This document shows, in pieces, positions 34,244 to 44,233 of a stretch of 64,000 bases of DNA. The translations under genes were made by a program, and so were the position numbers. Below the pieces are notes generated by a model. It had not been told where the DNA came from, did no database searches, and saw only the letters and a program-made list of their open reading frames with translations. The stretch comes from Vibrio neonatus (lineage in GTDB: Bacteria > Pseudomonadota > Gammaproteobacteria > Enterobacterales > Vibrionaceae): assembly GCF_024346975.1 (NCBI RefSeq), contig NZ_AP024886.1:558001-622000 (forward strand). The letters are read 5' to 3'. Positions within the stretch are counted from its first letter, which is position 1, and every line of letters starts with the position of its first letter.

Positions 34244-35191
34244 CTATTTGTAATAATTGGAAAAGTCATCAATGTAACTTTCCCAGACTGGTGTTTCACC
34301 GATAACATCTTTAATTGTTTCTATAAATTTGTTTACCAAAGGTGTCGGGTTACGGTGGGGGTATACGGCATGGATGCTCCCCAGACTATCAGGTAACGTA
34401 TGATCGGTAAGCAGCGGAACGAGTCCAAGCTCTTCGAGATTTCTGTCAAGCATATACGCCCCTAATATGCCGAACCCCAACCCTGATTTAATCGTGTCTA
34501 GGATAAGTTCTGGCTCGTTTACCCGATAGCGTCCCTGAAACTCCCATATTTTGCTAGCTCCTGTTTTTGGATCGAGCCCGATAGGGATTCGGTTTACTAC
34601 CAGTCCGTCATTAGCATAAAAAACAGCGGGGAGTTTAACTAATTCCTCTGGTGTTTTGGGCATGCCATATTCTTCAATAAACGCTTGCGATGCTAATATT
34701 ACGGGCTTATTATCCGCAAGTTTTCTAGCGACTAAATTTGAGTCCTGAGCCTGGCCTATTCGAAACGCGATATCGTATCTGTCTTCTATGATGCTTCTTT
34801 TTTTGTTGTCTAGAATCAACTGGATATGTGCATCCGGATACTTTTTCATAAAGATCTTTACGGCCTGTTGAACGTAGCGTTTGCCAAACAAGGTAGGGCT
34901 GGTTATTCGTAATAAACCTTTAGGCTGATTGTGAAATGATTCAACGATCCGATGAGTGTCAGAGATAGTTTGGCGGACGGATTCGGCTTGTTTCAGAACC
35001 TCTTTGCCAGCTTCTGTCAGCGATAGGGAGCGGGTAGAGCGATTAAGAAGACGAATACCCAGCTCATCCTCCAAAGTCTTTATCTGCTTGGACAGCGATG
35101 ATCTATCCATATGCCTTAAATCGGCAGCCTTGGTATAAGAGCCTTGCTTTACCACGTCGACAAAAAGATCAAGCCGCGTTGCTATGTCCAT
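34244..35191 (-). CDS. LysR-family transcriptional regulator
   Basis: About 315 residues from the ATG at 35191, which follows GGAGAGG; a longer frame to 35233 has no ribosome site. The HTH reads FVDVVKQGSYTKAADLRHMDRSSLSKQIKTLEDELGIRLLNRSTRSLSLTEAG, the CrgA/AaeR-like branch. The effector domain runs from ~90 to 300. It is convergent with the haloalkane dehalogenase gene, with a 42-bp gap. The target is unknown; no dyad of the GAATT type is seen upstream of it. Confidence 0.87.
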   Translation of the reverse strand: MDIATRLDLFVDVVKQGSYTKAADLRHMDRSSLSKQIKTLEDELGIRLLNRSTRSLSLTEAGKEVLKQAESVRQTISDTHRIVESFHNQPKGLLRITSPTLFGKRYVQQAVKIFMKKYPDAHIQLILDNKKRSIIEDRYDIAFRIGQAQDSNLVARKLADNKPVILASQAFIEEYGMPKTPEELVKLPAVFYANDGLVVNRIPIGLDPKTGASKIWEFQGRYRVNEPELILDTIKSGLGFGILGAYMLDRNLEELGLVPLLTDHTLPDSLGSIHAVYPHRNPTPLVNKFIETIKDVIGETPVWESYIDDFSNYYK

Positions 35192-35233
35192 GATGTAAAC
35201 CTCTCCGTTAAACTGCATGGTGAATAAAGACAA

Positions 35234-35905
35234 ACCACCTCAAATAATCACACTTTCATTATACACAAGCGGTTTAGGTATTGAGGGAATAACCTCCACA
35301 ATGATTGGATAAATGCTTCGATTATTAATCCGAGAATTTACGTAACAATAAGCGCTATTAAATCAGTACATCAGCTTAATCTATAGGCGGATATATGAGT
35401 AAAAAATAAAGATAGAATTTGTTTTCGGTGCTGTTTGTCTCTCGTAAGCAATTGGTTATAAGCGTTTAAAGCCGGCTATTTTGGGTCTGAACTTATAAGA
35501 AAAGATCGAGATTGAATGGCATCCGGCCAGCGAAGTCATATAAGTAGAGTTTGAACTAATTAAACATTGATAAACCCCAGCTATGCAGGGATGACTCGCA
35601 TTGGTTTGACCGTGACAACGGTATATGTAATACCAATCGTACTAAATAACTGGTCATTTTTCCTGCGCTAGTTCTGATCACTTACTTAGTGTGATTGGTA
35701 TAACTTCTTTGCTCGACCAAAAGTAAAGAGGACACAACCTTTGCGAGACAATACGAGTCTGTCTCATACCTGATGGGATCGTAAATTGCCTAGCTGGGCA
35801 AAACACGCCTATGCCCTTAAGTATCTAGGTAAGCTCGAAAATGTCATAAATCTAGTCGGCTATTTGCCCTAGTTATTCCAGTGCTGATAAGGTGAATTCA
35901 TTCAG
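35234..35905. other. gene-free stretch with a MITE-like element
   Basis: About 670 bp without a convincing gene. It contains the element at 35630-35701. Short phrases such as CCCCAGCTATGCAGGGATGA at 35577 could be remnants of something mobile, but I cannot identify them. Confidence 0.5.
35630..35701. mobile_element. MITE-like inverted-repeat element B
   Basis: 72 bp with inverted ends ATACCAATC and GATTGGTAT. It is the shortest and cleanest copy of the family. Confidence 0.7.
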
Positions 35906-36256
35906 CTAAACGACCGCTGAACCAAAACGATTGTGTCCATCACTGCCTTTAAAAAAGCCAAGATAAATCAACATCAATAGTGAACCAATCAAAGGCACTA
36001 GGTTGACCACTACCCACCAACCTGTTTTATCAAGGTCGTGTAAGCGTCTTACTTGTGTTGCGATAGACCACCACATCAACAAGATACTCACTATAAAAGT
36101 CACAAACGATGCTAATGGCGAAACATTGTCGGGACTCTGATGAGATAAATTGCTATCAAGTGCGAGACGCATACCTACGCTTATCACTAAACAGATGACG
36201 AACATCAACCAATACGTTTTGCGACTGGCGCGGCCTTGAAATGAAAGAATGCCCAT
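35906..36256 (-). CDS. DUF805-family membrane protein
   Basis: A 116-residue, three-helix inner-membrane protein. The DUF805 core is clear: FQGRASRKTYWLMFV at the start, the RRLHDLDKTGWW motif in the middle, and GSDGHNRFG at the end. The family function is unknown. MITE-like elements lie on both sides (35630 and 36468). Confidence 0.9.
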   Translation of the reverse strand: MGILSFQGRASRKTYWLMFVICLVISVGMRLALDSNLSHQSPDNVSPLASFVTFIVSILLMWWSIATQVRRLHDLDKTGWWVVVNLVPLIGSLLMLIYLGFFKGSDGHNRFGSAVV

Positions 36257-36628
36257 AAATTGACTCCTTTATAGCGATAGAGTTGTTAATTTGACTCAAT
36301 ATAGCACATCCCCAAGTGCGCCTAACTAGACCAAGCTATAGTTTTCGAAACCATTTGTTGCGCTTTTGCATAAACGTTTTTTAGATAGCGGTAATAGCGC
36401 AATTTTCGCAATCTTATACTGCATAGCCATTGTTGACTTTTTAATCATTTACCATAAAGACAGATTTATACCAATTGCAGTAAGTAACTGAGCAGTCTTG
36501 CTGGTTAAAGCACTTAATTACTGTGATTGGGGTTAGACCTGAGTGCTTGATAACGCTGGTGGAATTTATTACCAATAAATTTTCATCGTGAGCAAGAGAC
36601 AAGCGAGGTTAATTTTTAAGGAAACTAA
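36257..36628. other. divergent gap with a MITE-like element
   Basis: 372 bp between divergent membrane-protein genes. It contains element C at 36468-36532 and otherwise AT-rich promoter-like sequence without a clear site. Confidence 0.45.
36468..36532. mobile_element. MITE-like inverted-repeat element C
   Basis: 65 bp from ATACCAATTGCAGTAAGTAA to ATTACTGTGATTGGGG, related in both ends to elements A and B. Confidence 0.65.
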
Positions 36629-37183
36629 GTGAACAGTTATCAGATTTTGTACAAAAAAAAGATTATTTGGGCGGTCAATCTTGGCGGTAACAATGTTGTA
36701 GATCAGATAACCAGTTTAACGGAACAAGGGTATGAAATATTCAGTCGAGTAGTGCAGGCAAGCACTGAGAGTGATGCTATCCGTCAATTTAAAAAACTGT
36801 ATAAACCGGCTAAAGACAGCCATGATGTGACAATGGGTAGTATCTTTTTCTTCAAAACCAACAAGTTACAAAGGCTTCCTTATCTGGCATATTCGATAGC
36901 CAGTTATATTGTCGCTTTAGTCAGCGTATTACTGCTGGCGATGGTCGCACACGAAAGCGATATGGATTACTCAATGTTTTTGTTAATCCCTACTTTCCTA
37001 GGATTGGTATGGTTTATTAGTGCATTATCTATTGCCAGATGGAAAAACTGCGGGCATAAAGTGTGGCAATATGTGGTCGTTGCGTTAATTGTTACTTTGC
37101 TTGATTTATATTTCCTAGGTGCAATGAATGTATTATTGATGTTGTATTTATTTTTTAGACCTCAGTCAAAAAATATAGCCTAA
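36629..37183 (+). CDS. hypothetical multi-span membrane protein
   Basis: A 184-residue protein starting with GTG (AAGGAAA upstream). Residues 1-75 are soluble and include GGNNVVDQITSLTEQGYEIFSRVVQAS. Three to four helices follow (YSIASYIVALVSVLLLAMV, MFLLIPTFLGLVWFISALSI, WQYVVVALIVTLLDLYFLG, MNVLLMLYLFF). The CGHKVWQYV region is faintly DUF805-like (compare its RRLHDLDKTGW). It is divergent from the DUF805 gene and ends in a strong terminator. Function is unknown. Confidence 0.7.
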   Translation: MNSYQILYKKKIIWAVNLGGNNVVDQITSLTEQGYEIFSRVVQASTESDAIRQFKKLYKPAKDSHDVTMGSIFFFKTNKLQRLPYLAYSIASYIVALVSVLLLAMVAHESDMDYSMFLLIPTFLGLVWFISALSIARWKNCGHKVWQYVVVALIVTLLDLYFLGAMNVLLMLYLFFRPQSKNIA

Positions 37184-37204
37184 GAATTAATATAAATGTC
37201 ATAA

Positions 37205-37247
37205 ATAAAGCGTCAGACTATTAATAGTTTGACGCTTTATTTTTTTG
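37205..37247 (+). terminator. Rho-independent terminator
   Basis: An 18-bp stem (ATAAAGCGTCAGACTATT with AATAGTTTGACGCTTTAT) followed by TTTTTTGTG, right after the gene at 36629-37183. Confidence 0.92.
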
Positions 37248-37388
37248 TGAGTTGTTCATTTATTTAACTTGGTGTGAAAATAGAGGAAAGGTGCGTATTA
37301 ACAGCTTTTGTGACACCTGTTTAAATAACTATTTCGATTAACTATTTTAACTTAACTATTCTATTGTGCGGGATAAAGCTTACCAATA

Positions 37389-37625
37389 CTAGGCAAGTAA
37401 AGTCTTATTGGACTTGAGAAGTCTAGTGAGTTGATCCGTTAAGTTCAATCGCTTTGATAGCGTTAGTCGCCCTGCATCGTACAGTCTTACTAGCACACTG
37501 TTATCAGTCAGTTCACATCGATTTTCATAGCGTATTTCTTCTAGAAAAGCGTCCAGTTTATACGGAGATAAACAAAACCTTTCCATTTCACACTCTTGAT
37601 CGCAGTTGTATATAACCACTTCCAT
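37389..37625 (-). CDS. small hypothetical protein
   Basis: A 78-residue soluble protein (MEVVIYNCDQECEMERFCLS...). AGGAGAG lies right before the ATG, a strong reason to accept it. Three cysteines lie in the first 18 residues (C8, C12, C18), which could bind metal. No family is recognised. Confidence 0.6.
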   Translation of the reverse strand: MEVVIYNCDQECEMERFCLSPYKLDAFLEEIRYENRCELTDNSVLVRLYDAGRLTLSKRLNLTDQLTRLLKSNKTLLA

Positions 37626-38062
37626 ACATGCTCTCCTAAGAGTAATTATTTTCGATGGATTTATTATCCTTAAATATTACTTAATAAACTCGTTGCTAAG
37701 TCACATAAAGAGTTTTGGCGCTAGTATGTGCGAGGTTGATCAACAAATTTACTTTCAAATCCTCTTTATCTGAGAAATAGGTCACTATTGTCAGTGCCCT
37801 AAATAAGGATAAAACCTTATATTTATTGCCTTAAATAAAATATGTAACTCGTTAATAAATAGTTAGTTACATAGGTTTGTGATATACGATGCATATAGAT
37901 GTGGATTGATTGTAATGTTTAACTTTGGTTATTGTTAAATTTGGAAAATAAGTAGCAGAAAAAGACATTACTCAATCCATTTCATTATTTGAGTCAAATG
38001 ACTAGAATGATACTGTGAAGCAATATCAATTAGATTCGTTGCTAGAAAGCAAAAGGAAACAT
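37626..38062. other. divergent promoter gap
   Basis: About 430 bp of AT-rich sequence between divergent genes. I see no gene and no clear dyad beyond a short AAGGATAAAACCTTA repeat near 37805. Confidence 0.4.
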
Positions 38063-39913
38063 ATGAACCCGCAAAACTACCTTAACTCTTTAAATAGAGA
38101 TTATCTGAATGTGCATCGTCAAAAAGAAGACCTGTTTTGGACAACTTATATGGGGACGTCAAACGATCAGGCGGGTTCAGCTGCCGCTGAAACCAAGTGG
38201 AACCAGTTTCTAAGTGACCCTGAAAGATTGAGCCAAATTCAGCAACAGCTTGAGCAATTAAATCAATTAGACAGCAATGAAGAAACGCAGTTGGTGAAAC
38301 AAGGTTTGCAAGGCTGGTTAGCGACTTTTAAGGCGCACGCTTTACCTACCGAAGAATCTCGTCAACTAAAAGCCGATTTAATTAAGTTTGAATCGGATCT
38401 GTTTGAGAAAAAACAAAACTACACTCAAGTGTTTATTGATGCTGATGGTAACGAACAACAAGGTTCACTGCCGGTATTGGCGGCAAACATTCGTACCAGT
38501 GATCATGAAGCGGTGCGTAAATCGTCTCACCAAGCCTTGCTAGATGTGGAGCAATGGCTACTGCACAATGGATTTTTAGATCTGGTTAAGCTGCGCAATA
38601 AGTTTGCTCGCTCATTAGGCTTTGATAACTTCTTTGACTATTCCATTGTAAAAACAGAGCAAATGTCGACAGACGAGCTGTTTGCCATTTTAGACGACTT
38701 TGAACAGCGAACTCGCGACAGTAATTTACGCAGTTTGCAGGAGTTGGCGGCAGAAAAAGGCGATAGCGCCGTTGAAGCGCACAACTTTGTATTCTCTTTC
38801 TCTGGCGATGCAATGCGTGATTTGGATCAGTACGTGCCATTTTCACAATCGCTTCGTCGTTGGATTGAGTCGTTTGGTCGCCTTAACATCACCTATGCAA
38901 ATGCGGAATTGACCTTAGATCTTTTGGATCGTAAAGGTAAATACCCTAATGGATTCTGTCATGGTCCAATTCCATCATTTGTCGATGAAAATTCGCAATG
39001 GGTTGCGGCAAAAGTGAATTTCACTAGTAACGCTAAACCCGATCAAGTCGGTAGTGGCTATGACGGAATTAATACATTGTTCCACGAAGGTGGACATGCC
39101 GCGCACTTCTCGAATGTGAAAATGAACGCGCCGTGTTTTGCGCAAGAGTTTGCACCAACTTCAATGGCATACGCTGAAACACAATCGATGTTTTGTGACA
39201 GCTTACTAGGGGACGGTGATTGGCTAAAACTGTACGCGCTGAATGAGAAGGGCGAAGCCATCTCAGATGACGTGATTAAAGCGATGGTGGAAAGCAAACA
39301 GCCGTTTCGCGCTTATGGTGAACGTAGCATCTTAGTGGTGCCGTATTTTGAACGTGCTTTATACCAACTTTCTGAGCAAGAGCTGACGCCTGAAAACGTG
39401 ACTCGCCTTGCTCGTGAAACAGAGCAAAAGATCCAAGGTTTGGCCTGTAGCCCACGACCGCTAATGGCGATCCCGCACTTATTGTCGGATGAATCTGCTT
39501 GTGCGTACCAAGGGTATTTATTGGCGCACATGGCGGTTTATCAAACTCGCGCGTACTTTACCAAGAAGTTTGGCTTCCTTACCGATAACCCTGAAATTGG
39601 TCCGTTGCTAGAGCAGCACTACTGGCGTCAAGGTAATGCGGTCAATCATAATCAGACCATTATTCAACTGACAGGCGAGGGCTTTAATGCCAAATATCTG
39701 GCGGATGAGTGTAACTTAACGTCTGAGCAAGCGTGGGACAACGAACTACAAAAAATTGCGGGTTTAGCGGATCGTGAACGTGCAAGTGTACACGCTTTAG
39801 ACGCTCGCATTAGTATTGTGGATGGCGATAAAGAATTGGCAAACAATGAGCTTAGCGATGAGCAAATGTGCCAAGGTTTTGAACGCTATATCGTAGAGAC
39901 CTACGGACGTTAA
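38063..39913 (+). CDS. M3-family metallopeptidase (oligopeptidase)
   Basis: About 616 residues from the ATG at 38063, which has AAAAGGAAAC upstream; an in-frame GTG at 38015 lacks one. The zinc site is LFHEGGHAAHF (HExxH), with the downstream acidic ligand probably in APTSMAYAETQSMF. No signal peptide, so cytosolic. Family members (thimet oligopeptidase, PepF) trim short peptides. The overall helical layout and length fit. It is monocistronic, ending in a bidirectional terminator shared with fruA. Confidence 0.88.
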   Translation: MNPQNYLNSLNRDYLNVHRQKEDLFWTTYMGTSNDQAGSAAAETKWNQFLSDPERLSQIQQQLEQLNQLDSNEETQLVKQGLQGWLATFKAHALPTEESRQLKADLIKFESDLFEKKQNYTQVFIDADGNEQQGSLPVLAANIRTSDHEAVRKSSHQALLDVEQWLLHNGFLDLVKLRNKFARSLGFDNFFDYSIVKTEQMSTDELFAILDDFEQRTRDSNLRSLQELAAEKGDSAVEAHNFVFSFSGDAMRDLDQYVPFSQSLRRWIESFGRLNITYANAELTLDLLDRKGKYPNGFCHGPIPSFVDENSQWVAAKVNFTSNAKPDQVGSGYDGINTLFHEGGHAAHFSNVKMNAPCFAQEFAPTSMAYAETQSMFCDSLLGDGDWLKLYALNEKGEAISDDVIKAMVESKQPFRAYGERSILVVPYFERALYQLSEQELTPENVTRLARETEQKIQGLACSPRPLMAIPHLLSDESACAYQGYLLAHMAVYQTRAYFTKKFGFLTDNPEIGPLLEQHYWRQGNAVNHNQTIIQLTGEGFNAKYLADECNLTSEQAWDNELQKIAGLADRERASVHALDARISIVDGDKELANNELSDEQMCQGFERYIVETYGR

Positions 39914-39963
39914 TGACGTTGATAGAGCGTTATAGCTAACGCCCTCATTTATACAGACAATAA

Positions 39964-40006
39964 AAAAGGTCGGAATCACTTATGTGACTCCGACCTTTTG
40001 TTTTTT
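39964..40006. terminator. bidirectional terminator
   Basis: A stem AAAAGGTCGGAATCAC with GTGACTCCGACCTTTT and T-runs on either side, between the convergent M3 peptidase gene and fruA. Confidence 0.9.
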
Positions 40007-40012
40007 AGTGTA

Positions 40013-41752
40013 TTACGCTTGCGCTAATACTTTCTGGTCGCTTTTCTTCAAGAAAGCGTAAGTGAAGCCAGTCACCAGTGTACCTGCGGCAATTGCCACT
40101 AAGTACATCACCACTGGTGTAATTGCGTTTGGAATTAACAGTACGAATAAGCCGCCGTGTGGTGCCAGTAACTCTGCGCCAAACAACATACATAGCGCAC
40201 CGGTAATTGCTCCGCCAATCATACATGATGGGATAACACGCATTGGATCTTTAGCTGCAAATGGAATCGCACCTTCTGAGATAAAGCATAAACCTAGTAC
40301 AAAAGAGGCTTTACCTGCTTCACGAGCACTGGATTCAAACTTGTTTTTCGCTAAGAAAGTCGCTAGACCCATACCGAGTGCAGGTACCATACCTGCCGCC
40401 ATAATTGCCGCCATTGGTGCGTATTGTTGTGATGCAAGTAGACCCACACCGAACGCATACGCTGCTTTGTTTACTGGACCGCCTAAGTCAAAGCACATCA
40501 TTGCGCCAAGTAAAATACCTAGCATTACCGCATTACCTGCGCCCATAGTGTTTAGGAAGTTCTCAAGGCCACCCATTGTTGCTGCCACTGGGCTACCGAC
40601 CACGTAAATCATAACTAAACCAGTAAACAGAGTCGCAACAAAAGGAATGATTAAGATGGGTTTAAGTGCTTCCATCGACTGTGGTAAAGAGAGTTTTTCG
40701 GCGATAAATTTTGCGCTGTAACCGGCAATGAAACCTGCCGCTATGCCACCAAGGAAGCCTGCGCCTAATGAACTGGCTAACATGCCACCCACTAGACCGG
40801 GTGCAAGTCCTGGACGGTCAGCGATGGAAAAGGCGATGTAACCAGCAAGCACTGGAATCATCAAGGCAAATGCAGAAGCGCCACCAATCTTCATTAATGA
40901 GGCAGCAAGGGTGCCTTCTTCTTTAAATGCTTCAATACCAAACACGAAGCTAAGAGCAATGATAAGTCCACCTGCAACCACAACCGGTAGCATGTGCGAT
41001 ACACCGGTCATTAAGTGTTGATAGACGCCTTTGCTAGCAGTGTTGCTGTCACTAGAGGTTGCTGCGCCTGTTGCTTTATAGGTAGTTGCTTGGGCAAACG
41101 CATTTTCAATTTCTTGCTTGGTTTTCTTAAGCGCAGGGCCAGTTTTGGTGCGATACAGTAATTTGCCATCAAAACGATCCAGTGGCACATCAATATCAGC
41201 GGCAATAATTACTAAATCCGCGTCTTGGATTTCTTGGTCAGTCAGTTGGTTTTTAGCACCAACCGAACCACGTGTTTCTACTTTTATTTGGTGTCCTTGA
41301 CGTACCGCTTCTGATTCTAGAGCTTCAGCGGCCATAAAGGTATGTGCAACGCCAGTAGGGCAGGCGGTGATTGCCACAATCTTTTTGCTAGCAGAAGCAC
41401 TTGGCGCACTTGCCGCACTTGCTGTTGTCACATCGGCATTGGTTAGCGTCGTTGCATTGTGAATTGCTTTATTTAAGAACTCACTGGCATTGCTTACGGC
41501 ATTTCCAATACTTCCTTGGTAGACACTTTTCCCAACAAAGCGAGAGGTATCAATTGGGGTATCTGCGGCGATGATAATGGCATCGGCGTTATCTATATCG
41601 TGCTGGGTTAATGTATCTCCTTTTACGACTTTAGATTGGCATTCAATTTTCGCACTGATCTGTAGCGATTGAGCGGCTTTTTCTAAAAGTCCCGCAGCGA
41701 TGATGCTGTTCGCAACTCCACTTGGGCAGGCTGTAATAATTGCAATATTCAT
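40013..41752 (-). CDS. fruA: fructose PTS permease, IIB'BC components
   Basis: A 579-residue membrane permease. A degenerate IIB' domain with Cys9 (ITACPSGVAN) is followed by an active IIB domain (AITACPTGVAHTFMAAE), then a IIC domain with ~9-10 helices from about residue 245 (GVSHMLPVVVAGGLIIALSF). It takes up fructose and phosphorylates it to fructose-1-phosphate using phosphate from FruB. It is the last gene of fruBKA, 11 bp after fruK. Controlled by Cra through sites upstream of fruB. Confidence 0.95.
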   Translation of the reverse strand: MNIAIITACPSGVANSIIAAGLLEKAAQSLQISAKIECQSKVVKGDTLTQHDIDNADAIIIAADTPIDTSRFVGKSVYQGSIGNAVSNASEFLNKAIHNATTLTNADVTTASAASAPSASASKKIVAITACPTGVAHTFMAAEALESEAVRQGHQIKVETRGSVGAKNQLTDQEIQDADLVIIAADIDVPLDRFDGKLLYRTKTGPALKKTKQEIENAFAQATTYKATGAATSSDSNTASKGVYQHLMTGVSHMLPVVVAGGLIIALSFVFGIEAFKEEGTLAASLMKIGGASAFALMIPVLAGYIAFSIADRPGLAPGLVGGMLASSLGAGFLGGIAAGFIAGYSAKFIAEKLSLPQSMEALKPILIIPFVATLFTGLVMIYVVGSPVAATMGGLENFLNTMGAGNAVMLGILLGAMMCFDLGGPVNKAAYAFGVGLLASQQYAPMAAIMAAGMVPALGMGLATFLAKNKFESSAREAGKASFVLGLCFISEGAIPFAAKDPMRVIPSCMIGGAITGALCMLFGAELLAPHGGLFVLLIPNAITPVVMYLVAIAAGTLVTGFTYAFLKKSDQKVLAQA

Positions 41753-41763
41753 AGGGAAGACCT

Positions 41764-42738
41764 TTATTTAGTTGTAATAGAGTGTCGTACATCAACTTGA
41801 TTGATGACGCTGTGCAATTGTTCTTTACTGGGTATACCGACTCCAACTTGGGCGACGGCAAGAGCGGATAAACCTGTAGCAAACTGCAACAAGGGTTCTT
41901 TTTCCATGTTTTGCATATGGCCCCAACATAGGCCTGCAACTAATGTGTCACCAGCACCAACGGTGCTAACAACGTTCATTTTCGGTGGTTGGGAAAATAA
42001 CCATTTTCCCTGTTTTAGCCACATTACGCCGTTTGCACCCATCGACACGACGATGTTATCGATGCCTTTATCGGCAAGCTCTAATGCGGCTTGTTGGCAC
42101 TGCTCGGCAGTGCTTAATGAGCGGCCGACAAACTCAGCCAGTTCTTCATCGTTAGGTTTGATAAGCCAAGGCTTCGCGTCCAGTCCAGCACGCAGCGCAT
42201 CGCGACTGCTATCAAACAGGACTTTTTTGCCAAGTTGATGCAGTTTTTCAATCCACGAGGCGCAAAGCTGTGGTGAAATCCCTTTGGGTAAACTACCTGC
42301 TATCACGAAATAGTCATGGTCTTTGGCAAGTGCAAACAGGGTTTCTTCAAAGGCTTTGATATCTGCTTCTGTGACCGCCACGCCAGGGAAGTTGATGTCG
42401 CTGACTCTGCCATCTTCTTCAATCAATTTGACATTAATGCGTGTTGCGCCATCGACTCGAATAAAGGCATCTTTGGCTTTGATATCGTCAAATAGTTGGC
42501 TAAATAACTCTGGGTTATCTTTGCCTAAAAAGCCGGTTACCGTGACCTCTGCGCCAAGTTCACTCAGCACTTTAGCGACGTTGACGCCTTTGCCTGCGGC
42601 GTGTAGTGAGCCTTGTTCAACAAGGTTTACTAAGCCTAAATGTAGCCCCTTTACACTGCCTGTTAGATCTAACGCAGGGTTTAAGGTAACGGTGACTACT
42701 TTGTTGGTTGTTGAAGTCATGTTCTTATCCTTCACCAA
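41764..42738 (-). CDS. fruK: 1-phosphofructokinase
   Basis: A 324-residue PfkB-family kinase converting fructose-1-phosphate to fructose-1,6-bisphosphate with ATP. The N-terminal PfkB region reads LHAAGKGVNVAKVLSELGAEV, and the ATP/anion-hole motif with the catalytic Asp is STVGAGDTLVAGL. Its start overlaps the fruB end by 14 bp. A shorter start at MTSTTNK is possible. The product and FruA/FruB roles complete fructose entry to glycolysis. Confidence 0.95.
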   Translation of the reverse strand: MVKDKNMTSTTNKVVTVTLNPALDLTGSVKGLHLGLVNLVEQGSLHAAGKGVNVAKVLSELGAEVTVTGFLGKDNPELFSQLFDDIKAKDAFIRVDGATRINVKLIEEDGRVSDINFPGVAVTEADIKAFEETLFALAKDHDYFVIAGSLPKGISPQLCASWIEKLHQLGKKVLFDSSRDALRAGLDAKPWLIKPNDEELAEFVGRSLSTAEQCQQAALELADKGIDNIVVSMGANGVMWLKQGKWLFSQPPKMNVVSTVGAGDTLVAGLCWGHMQNMEKEPLLQFATGLSALAVAQVGVGIPSKEQLHSVINQVDVRHSITTK

Positions 42739-43858
42739 GACCAGATTCTATGGCGATTCCGATGGCCTTTAGCGCCGCTTCTGCATCAATACCATCGGCA
42801 GAAAACTGTAATTTGTGACCATGTTTGACGCCCATCGCAATCACCTTCATCAGGCTCTTAGCGTTTACCGGTTTTGCTTCGCCGTCTAAGTTGCACACTT
42901 TGATATCGGATTGGAATTTCTTCGCTTCAGCCACCAACATTGCGCCAGGTCTTGCGTGCAAACCGTGTGCATTTTTGATAGTAAATTGGGCTTGAGCCGC
43001 CGCTTCGCTAGCATCAGCTGCGTCACTATCACTTGAAAACAGAGCAAGCAAGGCTTGTGGTGTGGATTGCAACAGCTCGTTTTGTCTTTGCAAAGCCACA
43101 GTGTTCGTTAAGGTGGTGAGCATAGGTTGATGAGTTGCGTTAGTGGCAGAAAATGCCACTAAACCTTTCACTGGTTGTCCTTGGTACTGGCAGTGGTTTG
43201 CGGTAGTCACAAATGACATAGCAGTGCGCTGACAGCCGACATCACTGGACAGCAACCATAGACCTTGACCTAGATTGGTCGGCGTTTTCGTGACCAAATC
43301 AGCGATAAAGTCATTGTCTACGCTGCCTTGGTTTTTAAGCAAGCCCCCGGCAACGGCGGCCAGTTGCAATACATCGTTAGCTGGGAAGTTAAGCTCGATA
43401 AGGGACTCATTGAAATCGGCATCAAATTGCACGTCACCGTTAAGTAAGCCGACAATCGTTTGCGCCGTTTCTGCATTTTGCAGGGCACTTTCCACACCAT
43501 CAGATGAGAGAACTTTAGTTAACTGTTTTAAAATGCCTAAATGTTCATCAGATTTAGCGGCAATGCCAATCGCTAAATACACTGTATTGCCGTCACCCCA
43601 CGGCACACCGTCGGGAAAGTGATGGATTGCAACGCCGGTGCTTTTTACTAGCGAGCGCGTGTTTACTGTGCCATGGGGGATAGCAATGCCGTTACCCAAA
43701 AAGGTCGAGTTTTGCGATTCACGGTTTAGCATTCCTTGAACATAGCCAGACTCAACAAGTTGTTTGTCCGCTAGACTTTTGGCAATGCTTTGAATCGCTG
43801 TTTTTTTATCAACCGCTTTTTGCTGCAATGTGATGTCTTGTGTCGTAATTGTGAGCAT
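42725..43858 (-). CDS. fruB: fructose PTS diphosphoryl transfer protein (IIA-HPr)
   Basis: A 377-residue cytosolic protein. The N-terminal IIA-Fru domain has its phospho-His in GIAIPHGTV near residue 62, the central linker is of the FruB type, and the C-terminal HPr-like FPr domain has the active His in [11 protein letters not shown]. It carries phosphate from EI to FruA. First gene of the operon; the upstream 375 bp has three Cra-like sites. Confidence 0.95.
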   Translation of the reverse strand: MLTITTQDITLQQKAVDKKTAIQSIAKSLADKQLVESGYVQGMLNRESQNSTFLGNGIAIPHGTVNTRSLVKSTGVAIHHFPDGVPWGDGNTVYLAIGIAAKSDEHLGILKQLTKVLSSDGVESALQNAETAQTIVGLLNGDVQFDADFNESLIELNFPANDVLQLAAVAGGLLKNQGSVDNDFIADLVTKTPTNLGQGLWLLSSDVGCQRTAMSFVTTANHCQYQGQPVKGLVAFSATNATHQPMLTTLTNTVALQRQNELLQSTPQALLALFSSDSDAADASEAAAQAQFTIKNAHGLHARPGAMLVAEAKKFQSDIKVCNLDGEAKPVNAKSLMKVIAMGVKHGHKLQFSADGIDAEAALKAIGIAIESGLGEG

Positions 43859-43913
43859 GTTCGCCTCTTCCTATTTGGTTTCACTCTCACTTAATTGTTG
43901 CTTTAAGTGGTCT

Positions 43914-43929
43914 GCTTAATCGATTCAGC
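43914..43929. promoter_or_regulatory. Cra/FruR site 1
   Basis: GCTTAATCGATTCAGC, one base from a perfect palindrome and close to the known Cra consensus (GCTGAATCGATTCAGC). It is 56 bp upstream of fruB. Confidence 0.85.
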
Positions 43930-44124
43930 AAATTGAGAAATAAAATGCCCTTTATTTCTAGGGCGACTGCGTTTGTCTATTTCAAAGCAGTGTTTTATTA
44001 CTTAACGCTGTATGAACAAATCATTTTTTGGGGTCAATAAAGTTGTAGTTCAATTGCGTTACTAATGATTAATCGGCAATCTGTTTAACAACGAAATAGT
44101 GACCTTGATCATCTATTTTTATCT

Positions 44125-44140
44125 GCTTAACCGTTTCAGC
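44125..44140. promoter_or_regulatory. Cra/FruR site 2
   Basis: GCTTAACCGTTTCAGC, Cra-like, 94 bp upstream of the cra ATG. Confidence 0.75.
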
Positions 44141-44148
44141 TTTAATAA

Positions 44149-44162
44149 TTAACCGATTCAGC
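44149..44162. promoter_or_regulatory. Cra/FruR site 3
   Basis: TTAACCGATTCAGC, Cra-like, next to site 2; likely autoregulation of cra. Confidence 0.65.
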
Positions 44163-44233
44163 ATATCATTCAAATAAAAGTAGCGATTAATCTAAATAAA
44201 TATGATCTACTGCACAATTTACTAGGAATTGAG

